Shown here: piece by piece, positions 24,534-39,924 of the stretch | Numbering within the stretch: the first letter of the stretch is position 1 | Layout: every line of letters starts with the position of its first letter | Source of the DNA: Tillus elongatus | Lineage: Eukaryota; Arthropoda; Insecta; Coleoptera; Cleridae | Assembly: GCA_964006375.1 (NCBI GenBank) | Contig: OZ023270.1 | Coordinates: forward strand, 55,782,536 to 55,846,535 | Length of the DNA: 64,000 bases | Direction: 5' to 3' | The notes under the pieces: model-generated | Told to the model about the DNA's origin: nothing | Seen by the model: only the letters and a program-made list of their open reading frames with translations | Database searches by the model: none | Position numbers and translations under genes: made by a program

Positions 24534-25003
24534 TTCTATTGAAGCTATAGAAGTTCCTAATATTTGTGCTGATGTTTTAAGTAAACCTTGCCGTAAAAAT
24601 CTAGTGGTTCCTAGATTGAATTTAGCAGACCATGTTGTCGCCGGACATTAAAGTGAGCCTGGCATATATTTGTTAATATGATGTGACCAGTATTGAATAA
24701 TTATAACTGGAGAATTTACGCGTATTTTACACAGCATGACTGTAACAAATACTCGCCTAGGATCGTGTTTACATGGCAAATGTGATATAAATACAGTCCG
24801 GTCCAAAAGTGCAGCAAGTCATAATGTAAATATTGTTACAATTTTGAATGTTAATGGTAAAGAAATCTATGATGAATTATCCACATTTTGGACCCAGAAG
24901 CTATAGATATAAAAGCTGACAACGACAAAGGTAAACCAAAAACTGTTGCATTTAACGAAAAGAACATTATTATGAACGATAAATGCGAGGTCTTTTTACC
25001 CTC
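24534..25003 (+). pseudogene. BEL/Pao polyprotein, protease/linker piece (1 of 3)
   Basis: Plus-strand relic of a BEL/Pao LTR retrotransposon. It begins with the protease domain end: 'LSKPCRKNLVVPRLNLADHV', then a frame change to 'PGIYLLIGCDQYWKLITGEF', the family's conserved L-I-G-x-D-x-x-W-x-L-I-x-G block. It then has 'NTRLGSCLHGKCD' and the protease-to-polymerase linker 'YDELSTFWDPEAID'. The frame ends at 'NDKCEVFLP' where a Gypsy LTR begins at 25004. Stops and shifts are present. The element continues at 31418 and 35687, beyond two insertions. Gag and the 5' LTR were not found to the left. Confidence 0.75.
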
Positions 25004-25227
25004 TGTTGTGTATGTAGTGGGGGCACAATTACAACTAATTACATTATACAACCAACATTTATTCTAGCAGCATTTATAACACGAATACTAACTAATAATA
25101 ACATATATTTTAATTGTACGAGAAACTCGTTGAATGTCAACCGTGCCGTTGGCTGACATACCGCTGTCATCGCGTAGCCAGTCGAGTATAACGTTCTGTA
25201 ATAATACTGTGGCTTGACTTATATACA
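25004..25227 (-). repeat. Gypsy 1 left (3') LTR
   Basis: 224 bp, TG...CA on the minus strand. Closely matches the two pieces of the right LTR. Confidence 0.85.
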
Positions 25228-25246
25228 ACACTGTCCTCTCAGTAAC

Positions 25247-27018
25247 TTATAGGTTAAGGCGAATTGGAGCACGTCTGGTTCTAGTCGACCTTGGTAGTGG
25301 TACAGGTTGATTTGTATCTGGTCTACTATTGGCAGGGTTCTCAATTTCAGCTTCTGGTGCAGGTATAACTACAGTGTCATCTACTGTATTCGGAAGGCTA
25401 AGAGTGTTAGGAAGACGATCGCATTCTCGATCACTTTGGATGTTTTCGTCTTCAGACAAATTGATAGGTCTGTGCATTTCTGGTATTTTACCAGAATGTC
25501 GATGTAACTGATCCACATGCTTATTTTAAACTTTTCCATTTACAATACATCATAATTCTTCTACATCATATTCTTGATTACGGTAGCGAATAACCATTTC
25601 ACTTCTGGGTTATTATAACTCCTTACTTGTACCTTTTCTCCAAATTCAAAGTTTCTTGTTTTGTAGTCATTCTTCACTAGGTTACTCTTGGTCATTTGGA
25701 AATTGATATATATTCTTACTACATCAATGCGAGTTCTTATGTTGCGTTTAAACATAAGCTCAGCAGGGCTGGCTTTGGTCGCAGTATTGGCAGTCTTCCG
25801 ATATTGCATTAGGAATCTCAGAAGATTAAATTTCAAATCAGGTTCATCAGTTAATTGGCTTCGTAGACTTCTCTTGATAGTTTGGACATATGTTTCTGCC
25901 TGGCCGTTAGTGTCAGGATGGTATGGCGTAAATACTTTATGATGAATACCATTGTTGCGTAAAAAATCTTGAAATTCAGCCGATTTAAAATTGCTTCCAT
26001 TATCGAACACTAATGTGTAGGGTAATCCAAACCGTGCAAAGATTTCGCGTAAAATTATTATAGTTACTGTAGCAGTTATAGACTTGGTCGGAATAGCTTC
26101 CACCCACTTAGAGTACGAATCAACCAATATGAAGATGTAGGTGCCGTAAAAGGGTCCAGCATAGTCAACATGAACTCGTTGCCAGGGGATCTGTGCATAT
26201 TCCCAAGGATGTGCACCAACTTGAGGTGGGTTGTTTATAGTATTACAGCATCTCATACAGTTCTTTGCCATTTCTTGTATAACAGTATCCATATTAGGCC
26301 ACCAGACATAACTTCTTGCTAGATATTTTATTTTTACCATACCTGTGGGTGCAGTGTGTAGTTCTTTTAAAATATCTCCCCTTAATTTCTTTGGAATTGC
26401 TATTCGCATTCCTTTCAGAATACACCCATCTTGAACAGAAAATTCTTCTATGTTGTAATTCCTTGGCAAGACATATCCTGATTGTATGGCAAGGAGTATT
26501 TCACGAAACTCTTGGTCTTTGATTGTTTCTCTCCTTATGTCCTTGTTATTAATTGGCTATTGTTCAATCTGGCTAATTTGAAAAATTCCGGTTTCATCAA
26601 GTTCAATTGAATTACGTTTTTGACTAGGAATTCGTGACAAATAGTCAGCGTTACTATGGAGTTGAGTTTGTCGGTAACGGATTTCGTAGTTAAAACTTGA
26701 CAAAAAACTGGCGTAATGTAGTAAACGGATTGCATACGTTGCAGGAGGACCTTTTTGTGGATTGAAAATTCTTACCAATGGTTGGTTGTCTGTTATCAGT
26801 ATGATTTTTCTGCCATAACAATAATAAAAAAACTTTTTCAGTCCCCATATGATCACAGTAGCTTCTCTGTCAATTTGACTGTAATTTCTTTCCGCTTGAT
26901 TGAGTGATCTTGATGCAAATGCAATTGGTCTTTCGGTTCCGTTGTGCATAATGTGTCAGATAACTGCTCCTAAGCCTGTAGGTGAAGCATCTGTAGCAAG
27001 AACAAGTTGTAAATTTGG
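25247..27018 (-). pseudogene. Gypsy 1 pol remnant: RNase H and integrase
   Basis: Reads from RNase H to integrase on the minus strand. RNase H: 'LVLATDASPTGLGAV' joined by a frame change to 'GTERPIAFASRSLNQAERNY', then 'ILITDNQPLV' and 'NADYLSRIP'. Integrase (25561-26469, open 302 codons): a zinc-binding region 'LHTAPTGMVKIKYLARSYVW' with 'CMRCC', whose second His is Thr. The catalytic core has 'RVHVDYAGPF', 'VFDNGSNFKS' and 'HPDTNGQAETYVQT'; 35 residues lie between the second Asp and the Glu (DD35E, intact). The C-terminal tail (25247-25516), ending 'TRTRRAPIRLNL', is in another frame. Nothing of the reverse transcriptase palm remains upstream. Confidence 0.9.
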
Positions 27019-27019
27019 G

Positions 27020-28000
27020 TTAATATGTGTAATACTCGGTTTCCGAGTCTGCTTCTATTTGTTTTTGATATCCTGCTTCTTTTTGTAGACAGACCACTTC
27101 AACATGACCTGGCTTCTTGCAGCTTGTACAGTGAAGGTTTTTTGCAAAGCATTTATTAGCTCTGTGGTTGTCTTTACCGCACCTTAGCCATTTTCCCCTA
27201 ACTTCTTTGTATCTTCTTACCTTATTTTGTGCTTCTGAATAGCTTGGTGGTCTACTTGTTCCTGCAGTAGATTTTTTAGGATTGTATTTTCGAACTGCAT
27301 TAACAGAATTATTGTAATTTGTAGTTTCCCTCATGTTTTGCATCTGAATAGCTTCCTTTCTGGGCTTTTCAATCGTTTGAGCAATTTGAACGATGTCCTT
27401 GAATGTTACTGAATATTTCTGTTGCAAAAGTCGTTCACGAATTTCGCTATCACGAATTCCTCTTATAAATTGAGCTCGAAGATGAGTGTTAATTGTAGCT
27501 TTTCCAAATTCTTCGCATTTAAATTCGCAGTTTGTTGTCATCTTCTTCAATTCTGCAACATAATTGGCAATTGTTTCTTCTTAATGCTGCAAACGCAAAG
27601 TAAATTTATGCTATTCAGCAATGTCACTTGATTTCGGAGATAGATGTTCTTGCAACATTTTAATTAACGATTTGTAGTCTCTTGTATTTGGTAAATCTGG
27701 TGCAGTTAATTTCGTGAGAGTTTGATATATCTTGGGACTTAGGCATCCTATTAATATCTGAACACAAAGCTTGTCATCAGTTGGTGTGTTGTCATTTACA
27801 CCACGTAATTTAGGGTGATTATCTAGGCCCTGTAAATATGATTCAAAGGTTTCGTTATTCTCATCGTACGGATGTAAAACTTTTCTCGTAATTGGTGTAT
27901 GTTCTCGATTTTGATTAAGTAGTAGTTGTTGGTTTTCTTGTATAGCTCATAGAACGCTTGCAAGTTGCCCAAATACTTGTGTCATTTCTTCATTCGACAT
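27020..28000 (-). pseudogene. Gypsy 1 gag remnant
   Basis: Capsid-type protein of an LTR retrotransposon. A likely start is the ATG at 28000 (MSNEEMTQVFGQL). An early stop follows 'FGQLASVL', then 'HPYDENNETFESYLQGLDNH' and 'ILIGCLSPKIYQTLTKL' of the capsid domain, another stop near 27580, and an open part from 27550 ('IRGIRDSEIRERLLQQKYS'). The nucleocapsid has two zinc knuckles: the first reads 'WLRCGKDNHRANKC', its first Cys replaced; the second, 'CTSCKKPGHVEVVC', is intact. The frame runs out right where RNase H coding begins, showing that protease and reverse transcriptase were deleted. Confidence 0.85.
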
Positions 28001-28035
28001 GGTTCCTGTTGGGTTAGACCAACTCGTCGCCAATT

Positions 28036-28138
28036 TGTTGTGTATGTAGTGGTGGCACAATTACAACTAATTACATTATACAACCAACATTTATTCTAGC
28101 AGCAACTATAACACGAATACTAACTAATAATAACATAG
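28036..28138 (-). repeat. Gypsy 1 right (5') LTR, first piece
   Basis: Matches 25004-25105 and stops at 'aataataacata', where a LINE is inserted. The LTR resumes at 31290. Confidence 0.8.
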
Positions 28139-31417
<3,279 letters not shown>

Positions 31418-32536
31418 ATTTTATGTGTAAGGATAAAAGTCCGTTTTAGACAATAATCACGCGTGTGCTTTTACGAGACTAAAATCTTTGACGAGTCTAA
31501 AGGACGATTTAATTGAATATGTTAACGTGATGTGCAAATATTTGAAGAATGATTGTGCCGAAATTGTCACGGAAAATAACAACTTGAACAAAACTTTTTA
31601 TTTTATGCCTCATAGAGCAGTGTACCGGAATGATAAAAGTACAAAACTCAAAGTAGTTTTTGACACGAGTGCGCGTGCCAAGAACTGTCTATCGGTAAAC
31701 GAACACTTGTTTTTGGCAGAAGAGTCGCTACCTAAACTATTGAGTTTTAGTGAACTTTAGGCAGGGGAAGATCGGCAAAGTGTTGGACATTGAAAAAGCT
31801 TTCTCGCAAATGCCTTTAGTGATGGTCCTGATTTACATAGTGTTTTGAGGTATAAGGACACTATTAAGAACACTAGTGAATTACCTGACGCTTCAACGTA
31901 TCGTATGAGAAGATTGACTTTTGGTCTGACGTGCAGTTTGTGTGTTTTGGCCGCGACTTTGAAGAAGCATTTTTCTCAGCAGCCTGAACATGTATGTGAT
32001 TAAATTTCTTGACACCTATTTCTATGTCAACGACCTGGATTTTTCCACAGATACCAAGAAACTTATGTCAGATGCAAAAATTAATTTAAGAGAGCGGAAA
32101 ACCGAGGAGTCCATTTTGAGATGCCTATTTAATGAAAATGAAACGCAAATTTTACAAGGGTTCTTGTAATTGAATGTATTATACACAGCGACGATTTAAA
32201 AATAGATTTGAGTAGCGCGGTTTTAGAAAATGATATAAGCAAACGCGCTTTCTTAAGCTCGATTGCTGAAATATTTGATATTTTTGGAATATCACGTCCA
32301 TTTGTAATCAGAGCCAGATTATTGATACAAAAAGTCTGGAAAATTAATTTAGAGTGGAATAGGCCTTTCACAGAAGATCCTGAATAAGTGGTCGTCTTCA
32401 CGTTTGCTGTTAGGGCGTATTCCTGGAACATTAGAAGCTCAAGATTTACCAAAGGATATTAATCAAAACCAAATATTAAACAATTGGAAGTATTGGCAAA
32501 GGTTGGTTACAAAATTGTAGTAAAGATGGAAGAATG
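31418..32536 (+). pseudogene. BEL/Pao polyprotein, reverse transcriptase piece (2 of 3)
   Basis: Continues the relic at 24534-25003 after the Gypsy insertion. 31488-31760 is open: 'TSLKDDLIEYVNVMCKYLKN', then 'NKTFYFMPHRAVYRND' and 'TKLKVVFDTSARAKNCLSVN', the first palm motifs of BEL/Pao reverse transcriptase. After a shift come 'ASTYRMRRLTFGLTCSLCVL' and 'KHFSQQ', then 'TYFYVNDLDFSTDTKKL', where the family has Y-V-D-D; here it is V-N-D. The RNase H-side linker ('EIFDIFGISRPFVIRARLLI' in a shifted frame) follows to about 32390. It stops at 32536, where LINE copy 2 is inserted. Inactive. Confidence 0.85.
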
Positions 32537-35500
32537 CAGCAGGTGGTAGTGGAATTTTGCTTTACGTAATAGTAAAGGATTTTTTTCACGCCCGAAGAGA
32601 TACCACCCCATACATCAAGGGGCCGGTGAAGTCCCAACAGACGTTTCCGGTTCTGGTGTATGAGTCGGTTTCCCTTATAAGCAAAAATGATGATGGCTCC
32701 TCCTTGTCCAAAGGTTTCCCCCTCCATTCAGATCTCCGGGAGAGGGGTGTACAGGGGGCGCCAACATCAAGATGTAACATATCCTTTTCGAATATATGTG
32801 GCCTAAATTCTAACCTGAACTCCGTCCACCATTTCCTCCAGGCTAACAGGCCCCAACTGCTCTTCCTCACCGAAACCCAAATCAGTGCCAAAACAGCCAC
32901 TAATCACCTTAATTTCCCGGGGTATCAGCTCCTTACTTCCTTTAGATTGCATGGAGGCGTGTGCGCCTACGTACCCTGCACCAGACTCCCCAATTTAGAA
33001 GCTGAAACAAAAGACATACTATGCATAAAACTCTCCCAGGGCTGCAACTAAATTCATCTGTTGCATTTACCGGTCACCTTCTGACAACAACTTTGTCCAG
33101 CTCTTTGACTACCTTCCTAAAAAAACCTACCATCTGATTTCTGAATATTCTTCCTCCGAGGTCACTATTCTTGTTGACTTCAATGTCCATAATAAGGAAT
33201 GGCTAGGATCTTCAAAAACCGATCCACAAGGGAGAGCAGCGGAGACCTTTGCAGTCAGCAATTCTTTAGCCAATATGGTTCAGCAACCTACTTACTTTCC
33301 TCGTATCCCAACACACAGCTCAAATCCCTTGGATCTCCTTCTTACTACAAAACCTGAATGCTATAAGATATCAGTCACCGCGCCCCTTGGCCGCTCAGAC
33401 CACGGCATGGTCACTGCTTCCTGCGCAATGCAACCCGAGGTCACAGTCATCACACCCACGTATCGTTTGACACTACAACTCCGCAAACTGGGACGAAATG
33501 CGGGATTACTTGTCATCATTTCCATAGGCGTCTGTCTGCTTCTCTCATACTGACCCCTCTGATATCTCACAAAATGTCACCGAAATTATCCAAGATGGCA
33601 TGGAGTTATTTATTCCACGTACACAGAAAACCTCCTCAGTCACTCAAAGGCCCTGGTTCTCTAAATCCTGTGACAAGGCCAAACTTGAAAATGTCAAAGC
33701 TCACAAAACGCTTCTACGCAATCCCAGTTAAGAAAACCGTCAAGTATTTAACGACGGAAGAAACCGCTATGTCCGCATTCTTTCCGAGGCAAAAAAACTC
33801 ATTTAATAACTACATCAAAAATAAAGTCCTCGTAAGCTCCAACGGCGGCAAACCATTCTGGACTCTTGCTAAATCTATTGGAAATAATTTCTGCAAAAGC
33901 ACGTTCCCACCTCTTGTCTCAGGGGAGGAAATTGTTTCTACCGCCCTGGGCAAGGCTGAACTCTTTGCTTCGTTGTTCGCCAGCAATTCTACTCTCAACC
34001 CACCTCCAAATGTTCAACCACCAACAGTCCCCAATGTTGCGCATAAAATGACGGATATCATTTTCAAAACTAAAAAAGTACGAAAGATGCTCTCTTCTCT
34101 TAATACCAGGAAAGCCTCTGGCCTTGACGAGATCCCAATTGTTCTCAAAAAATGCGCACCAGAACTTGTTTCTGTCCTGAATCGTCTATTTCAGATATCA
34201 TACAATAAAGGCATATTCCCTAGTAACTGGAAAACTGCTCGAGTACAACCCATCCCCAAGAAAGGATCCAAAGCGCTTCCTAGCAACTACAGGCCTATTT
34301 CTCTCCTTTCAGTCGTCTCTAAAGTGATGGAAAAGTATATAAACACAGAATTACTAAAATTTCTTGAAAAACACAGTCTAATCCACGACATGCATTATGG
34401 ATTCCGTCAGCGCAGATCGACTGCCGACCTCCTTTCTTTTGTCACCCATTCTTAAAACAAGTCTATGGAACTACACGGTGAATCCCAGATTGTCGCTCTA
34501 GACATATCCAAAGCATTCGACCAGGTCTAGCACGCAGCGCTGCTTAATAAGCTTCCGGCCTATGGCCTACCACCAAAACTTTGTACCCGGACAGAAAATT
34601 TCCTCTCCAACAGGGGCATTTCTGTTGTTGTGGATGGCCATTCCTCTAAACTGTATCCAATTAATGCAGGAGTACCTCAAGGTTCAGCTTTAGCCCCTAC
34701 TTTGTTTTTTCTCCACATCAATGACCTCCTCTCTAGCACATCCAACCCAGTTCACAGTTACGCGGACGACAGCACCCTCCACTCAAATATACAATATTCT
34801 AAGCCTGTCTCTTTAGCCCAACTAGATGAGGATTGCAGACTCATGGAGGGTTCTGTCTCCGTGGATCTTCAAAAAATATTAGACTGGGGAAGTAGAAATC
34901 TTGTACAATTCAACCCCACCAAATCTCAGTCTTGCTTTCTTTCTCATAAGAGATACACCAGCCCTAGACCCATCACAATGAACAACCAAGTTATTCCAAG
35001 TAATGAGTCATTTTCTCTTGTTGGCATTTCTGTGGATCGAAATCTTAATTGGCACCAACATGTCACATCAATTGCAGTAGCGGCTGCTAAGAAATTAGGT
35101 TTCCTCTTCCGGGCTCGCAAATACTTTTCACCAATTAATCTCCACACCTTATATACTTCACAAATAAGGCCAAACCTCGAATACTGCTCCCACATCTGGG
35201 GTGTAGCTGCCGCTTCTACACTTGCTGCCCTGGACTCCATTCAAAAGAGAGCTATATCGTCTCATCGGTGACCCTACCCTCACCCAAAGGCTGCCATCCC
35301 TTGCCCACCGACGTGCCGTTGGTGACCTCTCTCTATTTCATAGATATCTGCACGGGCACTGCTCAGATGAGCTTTCCTCCATAGTTCCCCACCTGCTGCC
35401 CCCAACAGATCTACCAGGGGAACAGAGCGAATGCACCCTTTTACTGTCCAGGTCACCAGACATAGAACATCTTGTTATGCCCGCTCTTTTGTCCCGAGGA

Positions 35501-35679
35501 CTTCCAAGTTGTGGAATTCCTTGCCGGCACATGTTTTTCCTTCTCCTCCGAACCTCCAAACCTTCAAGTCCAGAATTAACAAGTTGCCTCTTTCCTCCTT
35601 GTCAACACCCACCGTACGATAGTATTTAGGCTGTACGCCCTCGTGGTGTGTTGTTGAAATTAAAAAAAAAAGAAAAAAA
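32537..35679 (+). mobile_element. CR1/jockey-like LINE copy 2, inserted in BEL/Pao
   Basis: About 3.14 kb with an A-rich tail (35661-35680). It is flanked by AAGAATG on both sides (32530-32536 and 35680-35686), a plausible 7-bp target duplication, though the right copy overlaps the A-rich tail. Very similar to copy 1 and more complete in the middle. Confidence 0.85.
32700..35622 (+). pseudogene. LINE copy 2 endonuclease/reverse transcriptase (broken)
   Basis: Same protein as in copy 1. Endonuclease: 'SFSNICGLNSNLNSVHHFL', 'LFLTETQISAKTATNHLNFP' (catalytic Glu block, clearer here than in copy 1), a degenerate 'EVTILVDFNVHN' with Val for Gly, and 'PLGRSDHGMV'. An open 293-codon stretch (33574-34455) covers the linker and early reverse transcriptase: 'KARKMLSSLN'-type region, 'NWKTARVQPIPKKGSKALPS' and 'YRPISLLSVVSKVMEKYIN', 'HYGFRQRRSTADLLSFVTHS'. 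A stop follows, then 'LDISKAFDQV' with a stop, and the late polymerase 34630-35271 with 'SYADDSTLHSN'. The C-terminus is in another frame near 35431-35622 ('FVPRTSKLWNSLPAHVFP'). Confidence 0.85.
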
Positions 35680-35686
35680 AAGAATG

Positions 35687-36060
35687 GGTATCTTGCCAGC
35701 CTAAGCTCAGCTAACCACACAGAGGTGGTCAAGAGTCGCCCATTTCAGGAAGGCAGTATCGTCTAAGTCCAAAAAGATAATCAACCGAGACTTGTATGGA
35801 GGCCAGCAAGGGTAGTTAAGGTTATACGTGGCAGAGATGGTCGAGATAATGTTTTCCAATCGACACGTAACGAGGCACCCTGTGCAGCTGATACATACAC
35901 TAGAATAAGCACTGGCCGCCCCCACCCCCCAATATGTGAGAAATATACGCCACCACTGGAGCTGGGGTTTCAAGCTAAAGACGTTTCAGTAACCCAGCGA
36001 GCCCAGAGTCAAATCGTCAGCAGAAGTGGAGTCCTGACAGTCAAAGGAGTCGAATAAAGG
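35687..36060 (+). pseudogene. BEL/Pao polyprotein, integrase C-terminal piece (3 of 3)
   Basis: Resumes after LINE copy 2. In shifting frames it shows 'SRPFQEGSIV', 'VQKDNQPRLVWRPARVVKVI' and 'RGRDGRDNVF', corresponding to the integrase C-terminal 'V...DN.PR..W..ARV..V..GRDG' block of BEL/Pao elements. It then degrades into a Pro-rich tail ('GRPHPPICEKYTPPLELGFQ'). Most of RNase H and the integrase core are absent between pieces 2 and 3, so there is an additional deletion or the pieces are not strictly collinear. Confidence 0.6.
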
Positions 36061-37375
36061 CAATCAACGAACAACATAAAAGTTAACGAATGATCCAGAA
36101 AGTGAACGTTACGCGCCCTCAGCTTGCTTCCGTGAGAACGAACAAAAGAGTATTAATTTTATTTTTATATTTTTCTCTTTGTTAAGTTATCCTTAACTCT
36201 TTAATACATATTTTTATAAAAAAAACTAACTCCAGGATTATATTATCCACATCAGTAGCAAAATTCTACCGGGAGAAGTTCGCGTAATCAGTCCGCTACC
36301 TAGAGAAACTGAGAAATAGGCGGAAGCAACAACGGAGTAACCTTGTATTTATGTGTCGTTGCAGAGACCATAGCTGGACCAGACATCAAAAGATCTTTAC
36401 CGCTGCCACTTACAGTTATTAGCAAAATTCAAAGCTGAACACCGGGAGATTGTGGATAGATTGACAGCCGACTCAACAATGTATCACTTTAAAGCTCTAA
36501 CAGAGAGATAGAGAAGGAAGTTTGATAAGCTGTGTCCACAGAACCACAACAACCACACAAAAGAAAATAGTTGTGAATCTGTCAAGGCAACTAATCTCTA
36601 GCGACGTTGAGTTAAGTTTTAGAGCGGTTGTCTTGTAAATAGCGATACAAATTGGCTAACAAAAAGCACACATTTTGCAATACGAAATTCCAGACAAAAC
36701 TAATTTTTGTTTTTGCTTAAACCTTACTTTTTCCTTCCGAGAGTAGGTAAAATATTTAAAGATTAATGTTTTAAAGGTACCATTGGATAAATCGTACAAC
36801 TGCGCCTAATTGAACATTAACATATCTCCTTTGATGTTTCGCTTTTCATTAATACAGTAACATAATTTTACTCTTGGCAACTTCAAAATGTCACTGACTT
36901 GTTTTATATATTTGCTCTGTGGCAACACACAGTAACCTGCGAATATCCCAGCACTCGTTGCGGACTGTTTCATGTGGGTATGAGAGTGGAAGGAGGAATA
37001 ATAGCTGGTGTATAGGAGACTAAGAGACACAGTAGAGCAAGCAGTGGAGGAATTCCACTCGGGAGTCGGGAGTTTGTGTAGCATAATTAAGCAACTATTC
37101 AGGTTGAGTGGTGTGGTGTACATTACAACAATTGTATAGGAGCTGAAATTGTTGTTGTCGCTGGCAAACATCACTTATTAAACTATTTGTAGCTAAATTA
37201 TCGTTAATGTGGGGATGTTATAATTTTGTTTTCGGATTTTAATAGGGATTCTGTGAATGTTAGAAATTCTATGATATACAAACTGGGATATTTGTACGGA
37301 ATTTCATACTTGTTACAAGGGGAATTTACACAACGAATCCGTAATTTTTAATTATAATACATCCCAGTATCTTTT
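36061..37375. other. Unassigned; weak coding traces
   Basis: May include the 3' untranslated region and LTR of the BEL/Pao element, but no second LTR was found to compare. A short plus-strand trace at about 36410-36600 ('LAKFKAEHREIVDRLTADST', 'YHFKALTER') looks like retroelement coding sequence of unknown kind, broken by a stop. A minus frame at 36806-37174 is unassigned. Confidence 0.35.
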
Positions 37376-37492
37376 TCTGAATTTTCGAAGAAAATTTGCT
37401 AATAAGGAGTTTTGAATTTCGAGTTTTGAATTTTTTTTTAAATAAGCGCGAACTAGGGCCACTAGGACTCATATCTGGGATCTGGGGGTCAG

Positions 37493-37578
<86 letters not shown>

Positions 37579-37595
37579 ATGAAGACACGCCTGTA
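37376..37595 (+). mobile_element. (TA)n-core element, 5' part
   Basis: Decayed 5' hairpin ('gaattttcgaagaaaatttgctaa'), the conserved block ('aaataagcgcgaactagggcc') and a TA tract (37496-37575). It is directly followed by a second 5' end, so two copies abut. Confidence 0.55.
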
Positions 37596-37745
37596 TTTTA
37601 GTGAATTTTTATTAAAAAAAATTCACTAATAGAGAGGTATCGATGGTGAGACATTGCAAAAATTTCTTCAAATGAGCGCGAATTTGGGCCCCTAGAACCC
37701 ATATCCGGGGTCAGTTTCGATTTTTATATGTTTATATATATATAT

Positions 37746-37815
<70 letters not shown>

Positions 37816-38100
37816 CCAACCGCTAACCCAAATAATAATCAACCGATTTTCATGAAACTCGGCATGTTCCTTTCTTTTATTAATAGCTTGGATGAGTTCG
37901 TTATCCAGGAAAATCGGACAAGGTTTTCCGAGAAAATTTTGAGTTTTCTTTCGAAATTTACAAAGATATTTCGATGAAATTTTGTGCACATATTGATTTG
38001 GGAAAGACCTAGCTATGCGCCAAAATTGAGCTTTCTAGGTTTACAGAAAATGGAGCTATTCAAATTTGAAACATTTATTTTTTAATATCGCCGCGTATCG
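37596..38100 (+). mobile_element. (TA)n-core element
   Basis: 5' hairpin (TTTAGTGAATTTTTATTAAAA and complement, about 37599-37630), conserved block, an interrupted TA tract (37732-37811), then the 'cttggatgagttcgttatccagg' block. The 3' end is not clear. Confidence 0.6.
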
Positions 38101-38698
38101 TAAACATCGCTTATATAAGATGTAGTATCTTGTTGCTAGGCAACCGAACATTTTATATTATTGCGCAAGTCTGTTTAGTATAGTATAATGCATGTGGCGT
38201 CTAGCGATCGCTTCAGGTCGGTATTGGTATCGGCACATGAATAAGATCTAATATCGCTTGCGTCCAAAAGAAAAATCATGGAAGTTATGCGATTACGTGC
38301 CTAATGGACAGTCAGTTTTAATCAACAATACCCATCCCTTTTAAGTTAAAGCCAAGAATTTTAGGCTGTTATTGTATTCTAATTTTAAGAATTTAAATGA
38401 TGAAGGCAAATATTTATATAATTATATAGTGATAAAACAAATTATTACGATATTTACTCTATATAATTATAATATGAACCATTTCGTTAAATGTGGCTTC
38501 TTCAGAAACAAAAGCAAAATGCATGTAGTAATTAACTACGGATGCAAATATTCATTTGTTTTATTATTTACGTTTGAATTTTTATATGTTGTGTATTGTG
38601 TGCTGCCTAAGATATCATACTAAGTGCAGCAGGTCCCTTCCAAGACTATAGGATTAAAAATGTATTGCCAAAAAAAATTGCTTATCCTTTAACCAAAA
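38101..38698. other. No recognised feature
   Basis: AT-rich. An 83-codon frame at 38372-38623 has low-complexity, AT-driven composition and I do not regard it as a gene. Confidence 0.4.
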
Positions 38699-39504
38699 TA
38701 TTAGTGAATTGTTATTTAAAAAAAGTCGGTAATGGAGAGGTATCGATGGTGAGACTTTGCACAAATTTTTTCAAATATCCATCCGATAACTCAAAAATTA
38801 ATTAACCGATTTCAATGAAACTCGGCAAGTGCCTTTCTTTTATTAATGGCTTGGATGAGTTCGTTAGCCAGGAAAATCGGAAAGGCGTTTCCGGGAAAAA
38901 AAATTTCCCCGAAAATTACAAAGCTGTTTTAATAAAATTTAAAGGGTATATTTCCCTGGGAGAGACCTTACTATGTATCAAAATTCAACTTTCTAAGTTT
39001 ATAAAAAATTGACTTATCCAAATTTTGATTTTTCTTTCGCAATTTTTCCATGCGATAATTAAAAAAATAATTAACCGATTTCGATGAAACTCGGAAAGTG
39101 CCTTTCTTTTATTAATGGCTTGGATGAGTTCGTCCGCCAGAAAAATCGGACGGAGTTTTCCGGAAAAATTTTGAGTTTTCTTTAAAAAAAATTTTTCTCT
39201 GAAAATAACAAAGCTACTCTAATGAAATTTACTATATATGTTACCTTGGGAAAGGCCTTACTACGTACCAAAATTCAACTTTCTAAGTTTATAGAAAATT
39301 GAGTTATTCAAATTTTAAATTATCTTTAGAAAAAAAAATTGTCTCCGAAAATTTCAAAGTTATTTTAACGAAATTTGGTGGATATTTTGCCCTAGACCCT
39401 AGACCTTACTACATACCAAAATTAAACTTTCTAATTTTATAGAAAATTGAGTTATTTAAATTTGAAGCATTTAATAAAAATTCACTACCATAACGCACTT
39501 GTTA
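38699..39504 (+). mobile_element. (TA)n-core family element without TA tract
   Basis: Starts like the family's 5' end, contains two tandem copies of the 'ccgatttcgatgaaactcgg...gcctttcttttattaatggcttggatgagttcg' unit (about 38805 and 39068), and ends with 'aaaattcactaccataacgcactt' (39478-39502). The 3' hairpin is cut short, probably by the next element. Confidence 0.55.
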
Positions 39505-39924
39505 TTTATTTCTAGAGATAGCGATTTCAATTTTTGTACAGATGTAAAACTTCATTAGGCTGTTTGAATAGCCTACCGAGTTCAAATGTCAGATGTCAAC
39601 CCAGCCTACTATAATTTCAGGAATAGGACCGCTCCTCTATATTTCACGATGCGTTAGAGATGTCAAAAAAAAGTTACTTCAAAAAGTTATTTAGAATTCA
39701 ATTTTAACTGCAGATACCGAGTTTCAAGTCAAAATTGGAATTTTTACTTTCTTGCAAATCTTTAGACAGTCAAAATTTTTCATCAGATTTTAACAGCTAG
39801 ATTGCCATGGAAACAACAAACATCGTCAATATCAAAAGAAAACAATGGTACGTGAATTATTCAACTCAAATTAAACATAAACTCTAACAAAAGGAGTCTG
39901 CTTCATCTAGCCCACCTTCAAGCC

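Noticed and set aside
36806..37174. 122-codon minus-strand frame as a gene
   Set aside because: No recognisable motif and Ser/Thr/Tyr-rich composition typical of chance frames; no promoter or splice evidence.
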